Positions 9,130-17,668 of a stretch of 64,000 nt of DNA are shown here, one piece after another. How positions within the stretch are numbered: the first letter of the stretch is position 1; the number at the start of each line of letters is the position of its first letter. A program made the position numbers and the translations under genes. A model generated the notes under the pieces. It had not been told where the DNA came from. It did not search any database and was given only the letters and a program-made list of their open reading frames with translations. The stretch is from Rhizobium sp. CCGE531 (GTDB lineage Bacteria > Pseudomonadota > Alphaproteobacteria > Rhizobiales > Rhizobiaceae), in contig NZ_CP032684.1 in the NCBI RefSeq assembly GCF_003627795.1, forward strand, positions 2,581,001-2,645,000, given 5' to 3'.

Positions 9130-9549
9130 TTAGAAGTGGGCATAGGCGCGCACGGCCTGCCAATCGATCTCGCAGGCGGCGCGGATTTCGGAAGCGGTTT
9201 TGGCGGCGGCAAGAGCGGCTTTTGCCGAGCGGCGAAGCGCTTCGATCATCTGCGAGCCGACTTTCCAATGCTGGTCTCGGGTCAGGATCTCGACGGCCTT
9301 CTCGAAACGGCTAACGCCGTTCTCGGTCGCTTCCACCGTAATATGCGGCGTCTCGCCTTCAGGCACGTTCGCACCTTGCTGCCGATCGGCCACGATCAGC
9401 TGCGCCTCGCGGCGCTTTTGCGCATAGACCGCCGCCTGACCGGGGGCGAGCGTAAGGAACAGCCCACGCGCGTCGCCGGTCTGCTTATCGATGTAAGCTT
9501 GCGCCTGAAGGCGCTCCAAGGTGAGATCTGCGGTCACCTTAAACAGCAT
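9130..9549 (-). CDS. Phage tail-region protein of unknown function
   Basis: A 139-residue, predominantly helical, Ala/Gln-rich protein (LTLERLQAQAYIDKQTGDA..., C-terminal RRSAKAALAAAKTASEIRAA). Its start overlaps the stop of the upstream gene by 11 bp, showing tight packing in the late operon. No family is recognised. Confidence 0.62.
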   Translation of the reverse strand: MLFKVTADLTLERLQAQAYIDKQTGDARGLFLTLAPGQAAVYAQKRREAQLIVADRQQGANVPEGETPHITVEATENGVSRFEKAVEILTRDQHWKVGSQMIEALRRSAKAALAAAKTASEIRAACEIDWQAVRAYAHF

Positions 9550-9970
9550 GGATAGTCACCTCGAAATGATGGAAGGCGGCGGGTGCAATAAAGGAAAACC
9601 GGTGGTTACCGAGAACGTCGGTCGTAAATTCGAAAGTGCCGTCCTCGATCGGGACGATATCGCCGTCATGAATGACCGAGGTACCGACCGGCACGACGAA
9701 GCGCACCCGGTCCACGCTATCGGCCTGCACGGTGTATTCGGTGATCTCAAGCGCAATGCTCTTGGGCGTGATGACGCCATCGAGCACGTAGGACGTCGCG
9801 TCGATATTGAAACGATATTGCTCGGCCGGGACTGCCATCACGGAATAGCCGTCACCGAAAAGCAAGTCGGTGCGGGTTAACTCACCCGCCTCACAACTTC
9901 CGCTTTGCCGGATACGGCCGCCAAGGCCATGGATGATGTAATGGATTGGTGGGTTCTCTAACGCGCTCAT
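9539..9970 (-). CDS. Phage tail-region beta-rich protein of unknown function
   Basis: A 143-residue beta-rich protein starting at ATG 9970, 4 bp after the stop of the tail tip gene, with AGAGGT upstream. The frame is open further upstream but there overlaps the tip gene, so I reject the longer start. The N-terminus MSALENPPIHYIIHGLGG and the alternating strand pattern suggest a small structural or adhesin-accessory protein. No family is recognised. Confidence 0.62.
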   Translation of the reverse strand: MSALENPPIHYIIHGLGGRIRQSGSCEAGELTRTDLLFGDGYSVMAVPAEQYRFNIDATSYVLDGVITPKSIALEITEYTVQADSVDRVRFVVPVGTSVIHDGDIVPIEDGTFEFTTDVLGNHRFSFIAPAAFHHFEVTIHAV

Positions 9971-9974
9971 AAGG

Positions 9975-12900
9975 TTACCTCTTGAATGCGGTCGCAACGA
10001 TGTTGCTCTCCCGCCAGCCGATTGTGTTGCTGGGGCAGTAAATCTGCAGGGTGTAGGTGTGATAGCCCGCACCGGGAGCGTCATAAAGAGCCGGGACGCC
10101 AACAAGTCCAGCGGTGTAGGTCACTTGGGAGGTGCCACCATTGCCGCCACCTTGGACCACCGTCTGAACGACGCCCAGGTAGTAGGTCTGACTGAAGATC
10201 GCGGTTCCGTCGCGGAAGATGTTGCAGCCGATCGGCTGCGAATTTTGGCTGCCGCCATTCTGATTAAACTGCCCCAGCGTCATGGCGTTGATCATGACAC
10301 GACTATCGCCCGCCACCGTAATCCCGACCGCAGCGAGGTTGACGGTTTGATTGGCCCCGATTGTCTGGGTATCCGCAACGCGGCCGGCATTCATCGCCGT
10401 GACGGCCCCCGCGCTGATGTTGGACGTACCCACCTGCAACGAACCAATGACGGCAGAGCTGATGTTGACCGCGCCGAGATTGGCGGTGATGGCGTCCAGG
10501 CTGTTGACCGCGATCTTGTTCGCCGTCACCGCACCATCGACAATCAGCTCGGCCGAGACGGCGCGGCGCATAACTGGCTTCGACCAGTAGCATGAGCTGC
10601 CGGCGCCGGCTGTCTTCTCGACCTGCAGGAGCATGGCAAGTTTGGCATAGCCGCTGGGAATCGTATATCGCCCTTGCAGTCGCACCCAGCCGTTCTTCGT
10701 GGCTGTGCTCGCGACAATCGGATATGCCAACGAGCCAGACGGGGTCGAAACCAGGGCATAGACATTCGCCGTCCCTGCATCGGTGTTGTAGGCCCAAACA
10801 TCGAAGGCATAGACCTCGCCTGCCGTGACCGCAATGAAGTTCGAGCGCGCGCAATCGCGGCCTAGTGACTGAAGCACCCAACCAGCCGCATCACCAGAGA
10901 CGGTGTCATTGTAGAAGGCCTGGACGTTCTGAGTGATCCATCCGTCCAAGACCCCGGCCTGCCAGCCGTTATCGGCCATGTTGCTGAAGTCCGTCAGGAC
11001 GAGTTGCTTTGCCGTGATCGCGCCTGCGGCGATCTGGTTGGCGCCGATCGTGTTGGCGGCGAGCTTGTCGCCCGTGATTGTGCCGGCCGCGATCGTGGTG
11101 GCGGTGACCGCACCAGCTGCGATCTTGCCTGCCGTCACCGCATTGGCCGCAATATCATCGGCCGTCACCGCGTTAGCGGCAATCTTGTCGGCCGTGATGG
11201 CATTGGCGACAATCCCGCCATTGGTGATCATCACTACCCCGCCGTCGCTCCATGGCGTTGGTTCCGTTGCACCGGCCGGAACACTGCAAAGCATCGGCTT
11301 GTGCAGGAACAAATAGCTGTCCGTCTGCCCGCCGTTGGTGTCGAGCTTTCGAATGTGGATCGCGACGGCAACTGCGCTTGCGGGTGCCGCGCCGGTCACG
11401 CGCAAACGCAGCCACAAATCAGGATTAGTCGAGCTGCCATTGATCGAGGCATTCGAGGCTGGAGCGCTATAGTCGACGTCTTTGCCATCAGAGCCCATCC
11501 AACGCAGCCGAAGTTCAATGGTGCAGCGGTGTGCTGACGTGTAGGCGCTCGCCTCGAACCATTCCCCCGGAGCGCAAGAGACAGACTGATTAAATCCAGC
11601 CGTCAATGTGTCACCGCCTGGACGTTTCCAACCCACATCTGCAAAAAAGCCGCTCGGTCCGCTTCCTTGATAAAGCATAAGGGTCGGAAAGCTTACGCCA
11701 GCCCACGACGTACCCGCAGGACGCATCGCAAGCGAAAGCCCCGGTATAGCGCCACTGGCATAAGTCAGCCGCCAGTTGTCGAGACCAGCTGCGAAATTAG
11801 CGCCCTGAAGCAAGTTCTGGCCGGAGCCGACCGCAAGCGCATCCGTCGTCACCGAATTGGATGCAAGCTTGTCGGCCGTGATGACACCGGCCGAGATCTG
11901 CGCTGCCGAGACCGCACCCGCCGCAATCGTCCCAGCCGTGACGGAGTTCGCGGCTATTGTACCCGCAGTAACAGCATTGGCAGCAATTTTGCCGGCGATC
12001 ACTGCGCCATCAACGATCAGGCTGGCTGATGCCTTTCGCAGCAAGCTAAGGCCGCCGATCGAGATGTTACCGTCCGTATAGTTCCTATGGATGTACATTT
12101 TGAGAACCGCACCACGTGCCGAGGCGGGTGGCATCATGGCGGCAGTAAATGTCTGCAGGCCATTGGCGGTGCCACCATCAGCGGTACCGTAGACAGTGAT
12201 ATTCGTCCACGTGTCCGGATTGAGAAGGTTGCCACGGGTGTCAAGCCAGTGAATGCGTGCCCACAAGCCGTACTTGGAGCCCGAAGTACGGATCACCTGT
12301 ATGGAGGCAAGATATTCTTGACCAGCGGCAACCGCGAAAGGCTGACTTTGTCCAATCTGCATGTAGCCGGCGCCCATGAAATAAGTGTAGTCGAACGATC
12401 CTTTCGACGTGAAAGCCTGGGCTGTTGAAGGGTTGACGACGGTATCATTGAGCGCAGACCACGCGTCCGGCGTCTGCAATTGGTTGTCGGGAATGAGATT
12501 TTCCCAATCTTGCAGAACGAGGCTTCTGGCGGTGATCGCATTTGCCGCGATCTTGTCGGCGGTGACGGCGTTAGCAGCAACCTTGGATGCCGTTACCGCA
12601 CCATCGACGATCAGCTCTGCGCTTGAAGCACGTCGCATATTGGGTTTGCCCCAATAGCAGAAGTTGCCGTTCGGTGCGCCTGCCGGCTTTGTTACACCCA
12701 TCGTCGGTTGGATGAAATAAACCCCTGCCGGAACGACGAAATTGCCCTGGAGCGGTGCCCAGGCCTTAGCCGAGCTGGTAGCAAGGGCGACGAAGCCGCC
12801 CACGCCATTGAGCGACTGATCCTTCAGGTAGAAGCCGATGAAGACGTCATAGTTTGGGTCGGTGTTAAAGGCCCAGGCGGAGAAATTATAGCTCTCGCCG

Positions 12901-15869
12901 GGAGAAACTTTGATGAGATTCGGGCCGATAAAAGCGTTGTCATGCTCATCGCACTTGAGAATCCAAGTGTTTTTCATAACGCTCGCACTGGTTTCAAGGT
13001 AGTAGCCGGATTGCCCCTTCGTTCCCCAGGCCGAGAGATCGCCCGCCGTGAAACCGAGGTCGATCATGTTGTCGAAGCTGCCGACCACAAGCTTGTCTAC
13101 CGTGATGGCCTTGGCAGCAATTTGTGTCGCCCCGATCGCGCCGGCTGCAATCTGGCCGGCCGTGATGCTGGTGGCGGCGATCTTGTCGGCCGTGACCGCG
13201 CCGGCTGCAAGAGTGTTGGCCGTCACGGAACCGGCCGTGAGCTTCGGTGTCGAAATCGCACCATCCGAGATCTGCGTTCCGACGATCTGGCCTGCGATAT
13301 CGCCGGCAGCCGTTGCCGCCGTCCAGGCGCTGCCGGTGTAGCGATAAAGCTTGTCGTCGGTCGTCAGATAGACGGTGCGGCCTTCTATATTGCCCGTCGT
13401 CGGCAAGGTGGGGACAATTTCCACCGGCCGGATGCCGGAAGCGAACTTGGTCGCATCCACCGCATTTGCGGCAAGCTTGTTGATCGTGATGGCGTTGTCG
13501 GCAATTTGAGCGCTGTTCAAAGTCCCGTTGACATCGCCGGCAGCAACCGCCGCCGTCCATGCGCCATCATGGTAGCGGTAAAGCTTGCCATCCGTCGTGA
13601 GATAAACCTGCCGGCCTTCGACATTGCCGGTCGTGGGCAGAACGGAGACGACCTCTACCGCCTTGATGCTGCTGGCAAGACTTGTCGCATCCACCGCGCC
13701 TTGGGCGAGCTTGGCGGCGGTCACCGCGCCATCGGCGAGCTTGGTCGAAATCACCGCGCTGCTGGCCAGCACATCGGCCGTGACGGCAGCGACCTGCAGC
13801 TTTGCCGTTGAAACGGCCTGATCGGCAAGCTTCAGATTGGTGACAGCTTCATTCATGATCTTGGCAGCCGATACCGCAGCATCGGCGATCTTGGTTTGGA
13901 TGATCGCGCCGTCGAGAACGTCGGCTGCCTGGATGAGGACGTTCGGCGTTTTTACAGTCAGCCAGGCGGACCAATCCGTTGCCCGGTTCGACTTCGGAAG
14001 ATAGCGGCCGCGAGTCTCATAGTCGGTATTGGCCAGTGTCCATTGACCGGAGATCACCCAGGAATAGGGAGAGGCATAGGGATTGCTGTCGCTGTCGAAA
14101 ACCACATCGCCGCTGGCCTTGACGCGAACCTGCACCCACACGCCCGTGACGTCGTCGAGATCCGGCGCACAGCTGATCTTGATCGCTGGGCGGCGCTCGA
14201 TGCCGCCGGCATCCTTGATCGCAAACGGCTCCACGGTCCAGCCGATCATCGGCTGCGACGGCGGCGTGATGGGGCCGAGCCAGCCGATCGCCGTCGGCAA
14301 TTGCAGACCGGGATGCCAGTCATAGTCAGCCGGATCGACTTCCTTCAGCGTGACCACGATCAGGAAATTCGGCTGCGGTTCGACTTTGACGACAAGAAAC
14401 TTCTTTTCGTCATAGCCGTTGCGAGCCGACGACCAGGAAACGACGTCGTTCGGCTCCAGGGGATAAGCGTCAGGCGGCAGCGACACCTGGTGCACGCGAA
14501 AACGTCGGTAATCCTGGATCATGGCCAGGCCGACGCGCTGCACCTGGTTGGCGAAGGGAACGGCGAGCAACTGAATTTGAGCCGGCAGCCGGCGATTGCC
14601 GTCCTGTGCCTCAAGATCGGTGTTGTAACGCCCGGGCGCGTCCTTCGTCGCCCATTTCTCCGCAGGCTCGGGATAGGTGGCCTCGATGGCGTTGTAAGTC
14701 GCGGACAGCGAAGGGAACGGCTGGAAATCCTGCTCCTCGGTGACGACGATATCGTCATCCGAGAAGGAATAGACTGCCGCACCAGGCGTACCCACCAGCA
14801 TCTTGAAGATGCCGCCGACCTCGGCGATGCGGCCGTTGCAGCCCTTCAGCAGTTCAGAAACGGCGTCGAGCGGCTCCTGGTCGCACTGCACGTCATAGCC
14901 GGCGCGGAAGGCAGGCTCGCTGCTGCCGCCATCGAGCTGAACTGAGGCATCACAAGCATTTGCCGCAGCCATCCAGTTCGTTGCCGGCAGGCAGAAGGCA
15001 CCAATGTTCTGGCCGCCATAAACCCATTCCGATCTGTAATAGACGCCACGAGCGAGGTTGTAGATCATGACGGCCGGATTGGCGCTGGGCTCCCAGGTCG
15101 ACGGATCCGTCCAGCGATGCCCACCATTGCCGCCAACCGAGGAATCCTTGCGAACATCATAAAGCGGTAGCGGATGCGGCTCGAAAAGGCCTGATGGCAC
15201 ACCGGAGAAGAGATCGGTGTTGTGGCGTGAAGTCAGGATGACGACCTGGCAGCCGCGGCCGATCATGGTCGGCTTCCAGGGCCGCTCGGCATGAGTGCCG
15301 AATTTGGCAGTCAGGAATGGATCGGGGCTTGTTTGCGTGCCGTCGAGGAACTTGATCCAGAGATAGTCCTTGCCCTTGACGCGGTATTGCAGCACGGGGA
15401 AGCCGCGCCCATCCGGATGTGGCTCCTCCCACAGCACGCCGACCTTCTGATCATCGATCCAGACGCTGGTCAGGCCGCGTTCGCCGGCGCGGTTGGGAAG
15501 GCTGCCGATCTCGATGACATCGGTGAAATAGGCATTCGGCGTCTTGCCGTCGTCTCCCCAGGTGCCCGCGTACTTGCGTTTACCTGCGGTCGCGTAGCTG
15601 CCGATAATGAAGGACATCGCATGATCGTCCCCCATGCTGATCTCGAGCTTGGTTCCGGCCGGCTGCGGTTGATCCTTCTTCGCCAGCGCCTTTTCGACCA
15701 GCGACAGGCCGATATTGATGGCCACGGTCAGCACTAGTTTGCCGATTATGCCGATCGAGCCGATGAACTGAGAAATCGCACCGATCGCTGCGACTAGAGG
15801 GGCAGCATGCGCTCCATCCGCCATCAGCCAGAAACCGAGGACGTTCAAAAGCAAAATCAAGTATTTCAT
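9975..15869 (-). CDS. Phage tail tip / host-specificity protein (gpJ-like) with modular repeat fibre
   Basis: A 1964-residue protein. It begins with a hydrophobic stretch (residues 3-22) and an Ala-rich membrane-like segment to about residue 60, followed by a tail-hub region (about 70-600) of the phage-tail/host-specificity type (gpJ, GTA gp15-like). From about residue 640 it becomes a fibre: runs of a roughly 9-10-residue unit (AVTADKIAAN-like) alternate with two tandem LYRY..WTA modules (about 740-860) and four 150-200-residue beta-rich modules (about 925-1085, 1115-1285, 1345-1545, 1620-1775) resembling carbohydrate-binding folds. A beta-rich C-terminal domain ends the protein. It should determine receptor recognition. 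It follows the DUF6950 gene in the usual siphovirus order. Confidence 0.85.
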   Translation of the reverse strand: MKYLILLLNVLGFWLMADGAHAAPLVAAIGAISQFIGSIGIIGKLVLTVAINIGLSLVEKALAKKDQPQPAGTKLEISMGDDHAMSFIIGSYATAGKRKYAGTWGDDGKTPNAYFTDVIEIGSLPNRAGERGLTSVWIDDQKVGVLWEEPHPDGRGFPVLQYRVKGKDYLWIKFLDGTQTSPDPFLTAKFGTHAERPWKPTMIGRGCQVVILTSRHNTDLFSGVPSGLFEPHPLPLYDVRKDSSVGGNGGHRWTDPSTWEPSANPAVMIYNLARGVYYRSEWVYGGQNIGAFCLPATNWMAAANACDASVQLDGGSSEPAFRAGYDVQCDQEPLDAVSELLKGCNGRIAEVGGIFKMLVGTPGAAVYSFSDDDIVVTEEQDFQPFPSLSATYNAIEATYPEPAEKWATKDAPGRYNTDLEAQDGNRRLPAQIQLLAVPFANQVQRVGLAMIQDYRRFRVHQVSLPPDAYPLEPNDVVSWSSARNGYDEKKFLVVKVEPQPNFLIVVTLKEVDPADYDWHPGLQLPTAIGWLGPITPPSQPMIGWTVEPFAIKDAGGIERRPAIKISCAPDLDDVTGVWVQVRVKASGDVVFDSDSNPYASPYSWVISGQWTLANTDYETRGRYLPKSNRATDWSAWLTVKTPNVLIQAADVLDGAIIQTKIADAAVSAAKIMNEAVTNLKLADQAVSTAKLQVAAVTADVLASSAVISTKLADGAVTAAKLAQGAVDATSLASSIKAVEVVSVLPTTGNVEGRQVYLTTDGKLYRYHDGAWTAAVAAGDVNGTLNSAQIADNAITINKLAANAVDATKFASGIRPVEIVPTLPTTGNIEGRTVYLTTDDKLYRYTGSAWTAATAAGDIAGQIVGTQISDGAISTPKLTAGSVTANTLAAGAVTADKIAATSITAGQIAAGAIGATQIAAKAITVDKLVVGSFDNMIDLGFTAGDLSAWGTKGQSGYYLETSASVMKNTWILKCDEHDNAFIGPNLIKVSPGESYNFSAWAFNTDPNYDVFIGFYLKDQSLNGVGGFVALATSSAKAWAPLQGNFVVPAGVYFIQPTMGVTKPAGAPNGNFCYWGKPNMRRASSAELIVDGAVTASKVAANAVTADKIAANAITARSLVLQDWENLIPDNQLQTPDAWSALNDTVVNPSTAQAFTSKGSFDYTYFMGAGYMQIGQSQPFAVAAGQEYLASIQVIRTSGSKYGLWARIHWLDTRGNLLNPDTWTNITVYGTADGGTANGLQTFTAAMMPPASARGAVLKMYIHRNYTDGNISIGGLSLLRKASASLIVDGAVIAGKIAANAVTAGTIAANSVTAGTIAAGAVSAAQISAGVITADKLASNSVTTDALAVGSGQNLLQGANFAAGLDNWRLTYASGAIPGLSLAMRPAGTSWAGVSFPTLMLYQGSGPSGFFADVGWKRPGGDTLTAGFNQSVSCAPGEWFEASAYTSAHRCTIELRLRWMGSDGKDVDYSAPASNASINGSSTNPDLWLRLRVTGAAPASAVAVAIHIRKLDTNGGQTDSYLFLHKPMLCSVPAGATEPTPWSDGGVVMITNGGIVANAITADKIAANAVTADDIAANAVTAGKIAAGAVTATTIAAGTITGDKLAANTIGANQIAAGAITAKQLVLTDFSNMADNGWQAGVLDGWITQNVQAFYNDTVSGDAAGWVLQSLGRDCARSNFIAVTAGEVYAFDVWAYNTDAGTANVYALVSTPSGSLAYPIVASTATKNGWVRLQGRYTIPSGYAKLAMLLQVEKTAGAGSSCYWSKPVMRRAVSAELIVDGAVTANKIAVNSLDAITANLGAVNISSAVIGSLQVGTSNISAGAVTAMNAGRVADTQTIGANQTVNLAAVGITVAGDSRVMINAMTLGQFNQNGGSQNSQPIGCNIFRDGTAIFSQTYYLGVVQTVVQGGGNGGTSQVTYTAGLVGVPALYDAPGAGYHTYTLQIYCPSNTIGWRESNIVATAFKR
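10490..13900 (-). repeat. Tandem short-unit repeat region encoding fibre linkers
   Basis: Within the tail tip gene, clusters of a degenerate 27-30-bp coding unit occur at about 10490-10540, 11010-11220, 11830-12020, 12530-12610, 13080-13270 and 13430-13890. They encode variants of GAVTADKIAAN / AITAGQIAAG. Each cluster separates larger beta-rich modules. The unit is conserved as protein more than as DNA, but several copies share long DNA matches, which could allow recombination between modules. Confidence 0.75.
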
Positions 15870-15974
15870 GGATCGGACGACCTCGATTGACGCAAGGAAA
15901 AGTGCCGTCGCAGCTAAAGCTGCGCCGACATGTCACCGGTCAGGGATAATGGAGATTGGCGGTGTAGCGCCCTG

Positions 15975-16403
15975 TCAGCCGACCCTGAAGGCTCGCTTGG
16001 CGTCGAGCAGGTCGACGGTGCCGAGCCCGCTCTCGCGCAGCACGAAGATGCGCTCGCCATTGACGACGCCGAGCGCGTAGCCGAAGGGGACTTCATGCGG
16101 GACGGCGGCGATGTCGCCGATGCCGGCTTCGCTCGGATGGATCTCCGGCAACATGCTGGCGACGAGATCGGCGAGATTGTCGAAGCCCGCCGCCTTCATC
16201 GTCTTCAGCGCGCCGGCGGCGGTCGAATATTCGCCGCGAAACTGGGCGGCGCAATCGACGCCGGTGATCGCCAGCACCAGATTGCCGGCAAGGCCCGGGC
16301 CGCAATCATGGCTGCCCCAGGCAAAGGGCGTGCGCTTCAGCCGATCGATCTCGGCAACGAAGCGGGCGCGCCAGTTCTTGACCCTGACGAGATCGCTGTT
16401 CAT
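15975..16403 (-). CDS. DUF6950 / NlpC-P60-like phage tail peptidase
   Basis: A 142-residue protein. It has the pattern W..RF...ID...TPFAWGSHDCGPGLAGNLV with a Cys-containing HDC motif near residue 30, TGVDCAAQFRGEY, a PSEAGIGDIAAVP segment and a GVVNGERIFVL...RAFRVG end, typical of DUF6950 proteins at the GTA gp14 (peptidase) position. Such tail-tip peptidases may help penetrate the cell wall. The start at 16403 overlaps the stop of the DUF2163 gene (ATGA), which I prefer to the ATG at 16427. Confidence 0.78.
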   Translation of the reverse strand: MNSDLVRVKNWRARFVAEIDRLKRTPFAWGSHDCGPGLAGNLVLAITGVDCAAQFRGEYSTAAGALKTMKAAGFDNLADLVASMLPEIHPSEAGIGDIAAVPHEVPFGYALGVVNGERIFVLRESGLGTVDLLDAKRAFRVG

Positions 16404-17020
16404 TTCTGCCCCCATGGGATCTGCCAATTGGCGACGGTGCTGGAATAGAGGCCGAATTCATCGCCGCTGCGGCGCTTCTGGCCTTCATAGGAGGATTTTG
16501 CCGGGTTGGTGCGCTCCAGCATGGCGATGGCGGCGGAGATGGCTGAAATCTCGATATCGCCATCCTGCCCAACCGCCGGCGTCTTCACCGGCGCGCCATC
16601 GGCAATGCCGAGAAAGGCGATTTCCGGCGCCGCACTCGGCAGGCGCGTGCCGGTATCGAACGACATGTCGTGGATTTCGATCGGCGCCAGCCGCAGATCA
16701 TAGCCGCGCACGAGCTGCTGCACGGCGGGCGCGATCTGGCCGATGGTGATGGTCACGGTTTGAATCGTCAGATCTGCGGTGCGCGGGATCGGGCTTACCT
16801 TCAGATTGAGGCCGCCATAATAGGTCCGCGCCTCCGGCAGACCGGTGACGCCTGAGGTAACGGTGATGTTGATGTCGTCATCGCCGGTCCACAGCCCGAT
16901 CGAGGCGGGCCCGCCGCTGGCGAGATCCTTGCAGGTGATCCAGACGAAACGACGGGGCACGAGCCCCTTGTCGCGCGCGCCGGTCAGCGTCGCGAAGAAG
17001 GCGGAGGTGATGTTCTTCAT
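16400..17020 (-). CDS. DUF2163 phage tail protein (BR0599 / GTA gp13-like)
   Basis: A 206-residue beta-rich protein. Features seen: an N-terminal MKNITSAFFATLTGARDKGL, RFVWITCKDL near 25, PRTADLTIQTVTITI near 80, and a C-terminal SSYEGQKRRSGDEFGLY. This fits the phage BR0599/DUF2163 family found between the distal tail protein and the tip peptidase in GTA-like siphovirus tails. It is translationally coupled to the next gene by an ATGA overlap. Confidence 0.82.
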   Translation of the reverse strand: MKNITSAFFATLTGARDKGLVPRRFVWITCKDLASGGPASIGLWTGDDDINITVTSGVTGLPEARTYYGGLNLKVSPIPRTADLTIQTVTITIGQIAPAVQQLVRGYDLRLAPIEIHDMSFDTGTRLPSAAPEIAFLGIADGAPVKTPAVGQDGDIEISAISAAIAMLERTNPAKSSYEGQKRRSGDEFGLYSSTVANWQIPWGQK

Positions 17021-17023
17021 CGT

Positions 17024-17668
17024 CTATTTCTTCTGGATGACCTTGAAGGTGGCGCCCGTGGTGATCGGCCCGCTCGCTGTGCCGGGATTGTGGCTGCCCG
17101 GCATGACCAGGCATTTGCAGGCTGGCAGCAGAAGGGTCACGCCGAGACCGGCGGCAAAACCGGCCGGCAAATGCGGGAAGACGCCGAAGACGGGCGTAAT
17201 CCCCTGCCCGCTGGCATCAACCGTTTCCGAGACTTCGAGAAAGGCGTAGCGACCGCCATAGCCGACCTGCATCTTGTCGCCGACGGTCAGCCGATAGCCG
17301 ACCGGCAGGCCCTTGAGGCTCAGCGAGGCATTGTCGTCACCGAGCGCCGCGACGCTGACGCTCACAGCCCCGAGCTTCGTCCCGTCGGGATCGGCCTGCG
17401 GATATTTCGACAGCGGATCATAAAGAAAAAGCGCCTCCTGGGCGCCGTGCAGTTTGCGGATGCGGGCGGCGATCTGTTTCGCCTCCGCATTGTACATGTC
17501 GGCCAGCGTCACCGTGCCGGTCCAGAGCGGCGGCGCCAGCTCCGCCTGCCAGACCCGGCCATCGCCGGAGCCGGAAAGCTCGTCATTACGTTGAATGTCC
17601 CAGACGACGCTGGAGATCTTCAGAAGATCGGCAAAGGCCGGCAGGCTGTAGGGATAGGAAACGGCCAT
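17024..17668 (-). CDS. Probable distal tail protein
   Basis: A 214-residue beta-rich protein (SVVWDIQRNDELSGSG near 19, AELAPPLWTGTVTLADM near 43, GYRLTVGDKMQVGYGG near 128). It sits between the tape measure gene and the DUF2163 gene, the place of the distal tail (Dit, GTA gp12-like) protein. I do not recognise the family from sequence alone, so the role is inferred from position. Its start overlaps the stop of the tape measure gene by one base. Confidence 0.65.
   Translation of the reverse strand: MAVSYPYSLPAFADLLKISSVVWDIQRNDELSGSGDGRVWQAELAPPLWTGTVTLADMYNAEAKQIAARIRKLHGAQEALFLYDPLSKYPQADPDGTKLGAVSVSVAALGDDNASLSLKGLPVGYRLTVGDKMQVGYGGRYAFLEVSETVDASGQGITPVFGVFPHLPAGFAAGLGVTLLLPACKCLVMPGSHNPGTASGPITTGATFKVIQKK

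Noticed and set aside
12708-13811. Long open frame (367 codons) on the plus strand inside the tail tip gene
   Set aside because: Its Arg/Asp-rich, repetitive translation mirrors the opposite-strand repeat units of the tail protein. It has no ribosome site, and the region is fully explained by the minus-strand gene.
17024-17668. Assignment of the gp12-position gene as DUF2460
   Set aside because: The position fits, but I could not see DUF2460 sequence features, so only a position-based distal-tail call is given.
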